Part shown: positions 5,648-5,804 of the stretch, piece after piece | Position numbering within the stretch: position 1 is the first letter of the stretch | Layout: the number at the start of each line of letters is the position of its first letter | The notes under the pieces: generated by a model | Database searches by the model: none | Told to the model about the DNA's origin: nothing | What the model saw: only the letters and a program-made list of their open reading frames with translations | Made by a program: the position numbers and the translations under genes | NCBI GenBank assembly: GCA_947487325.1 | Contig: CANKWG010000144.1 | Span: 1 to 5,804 of the forward strand | Direction: 5' to 3' | DNA length: 5,804 bases | From: Oxalobacteraceae bacterium | GTDB taxonomy: Bacteria; Pseudomonadota; Gammaproteobacteria; Burkholderiales; Burkholderiaceae_D

Positions 5648-5804
5648 TTAGGCTCGAACTGCGCTGCGGCGCGCTGGCGTGAGTACGGTAGGTAGCGCTT
5701 TTGGTAGTGTCTCGGGATAATCCAGGCTGTAGTGCAAACCGCGGCTCTCACGGCGAGACAGTGCACTGCCGACGATCAGCGATGCAACTTCGACCAGATT
5801 ACGC
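5648..5804 (-). CDS. nadB: L-aspartate oxidase NadB, C-terminal end only (cut by window edge)
   Basis: NadB is a flavoprotein that oxidises L-aspartate to iminoaspartate, the substrate NadA uses. Reading the minus strand from 5803, 51 codons are open to the TAA at 5650-5648. They begin RNLVEVASLIVGSALSRRES and continue RGLHYSLDYPETLP. This matches the end of NadB of E. coli (RNLVQVAELMVRCA, then RKESRGLHFTLDYPE), including the RESRGLH arginine-rich segment of the fumarate reductase/NadB C-terminal domain. There is no start codon because the gene enters from beyond the right edge. The tail after LDYPE (about 20 residues) is variable in the family. It converges on nadC, so all three genes for aspartate to nicotinate mononucleotide sit together but nadB is transcribed separately. 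Confidence 0.9.
   Translation of the reverse strand, partial: RNLVEVASLIVGSALSRRESRGLHYSLDYPETLPKALPTVLTPARRSAVRA

Noticed and set aside
5584..5766. 60-codon open frame on the minus strand at the right end
   Set aside because: The nadB C-terminus occupies the same strand in another frame with clear family motifs; this frame also runs into nadC.

Overview
The window carries ordinary housekeeping genes from what looks like a betaproteobacterium. This placement is an inference: the protein sequences resemble proteobacterial versions throughout, NadC carries a GGGQNQRLALYDG variant that I associate with betaproteobacteria, and base composition is moderately GC-rich. No database search was possible. 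I see no mobile element, CRISPR array, rRNA, tRNA or defence system, and no convincing new multi-gene system.

Layout, left to right. Positions 1-341 (+) are the 3' part of a QueD/PTPS-family gene (6-carboxytetrahydropterin synthase, queuosine precursor pathway). It ends inside a tandem 7-bp repeat at 331-355 that places TGA stops in all three frames. tadA (358-828, +) follows 16 bases later and encodes the tRNA A34-to-inosine deaminase. A 70-base gap then holds a possible 10-codon leader ORF with a good ribosome binding site, directly before ldcA (899-1810, +), an S66 LD-carboxypeptidase for murein recycling. A 175-base gap (1811-1985) holds a likely extended -10 promoter and a small hairpin. 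It leads into a YbiT-type ABC-F ATPase (1986-3584, +, GTG start).

nadA (3618-4745, +) follows after 33 bases, and nadC (4742-5605, +) overlaps it by ATGA. These are quinolinate synthase and quinolinate phosphoribosyltransferase, the second and third steps of de novo NAD synthesis from aspartate. The first enzyme, L-aspartate oxidase (nadB), enters from the right on the minus strand. Only its last 51 codons are visible (5648-5804), and it converges on nadC with a 42-base gap. The whole aspartate-to-nicotinate-mononucleotide pathway is therefore clustered here but split into two opposing transcription units.

Functionally the left half acts on the tRNA wobble position (QueD and TadA) and on murein recycling. 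The right half combines a ribosome-associated ABC-F factor with NAD synthesis. The items most worth a second look are the 7-bp stop-codon repeat, the putative ldcA leader ORF, the ABC-F 5' leader, and the His-to-Gln substitution in the NadC active site.
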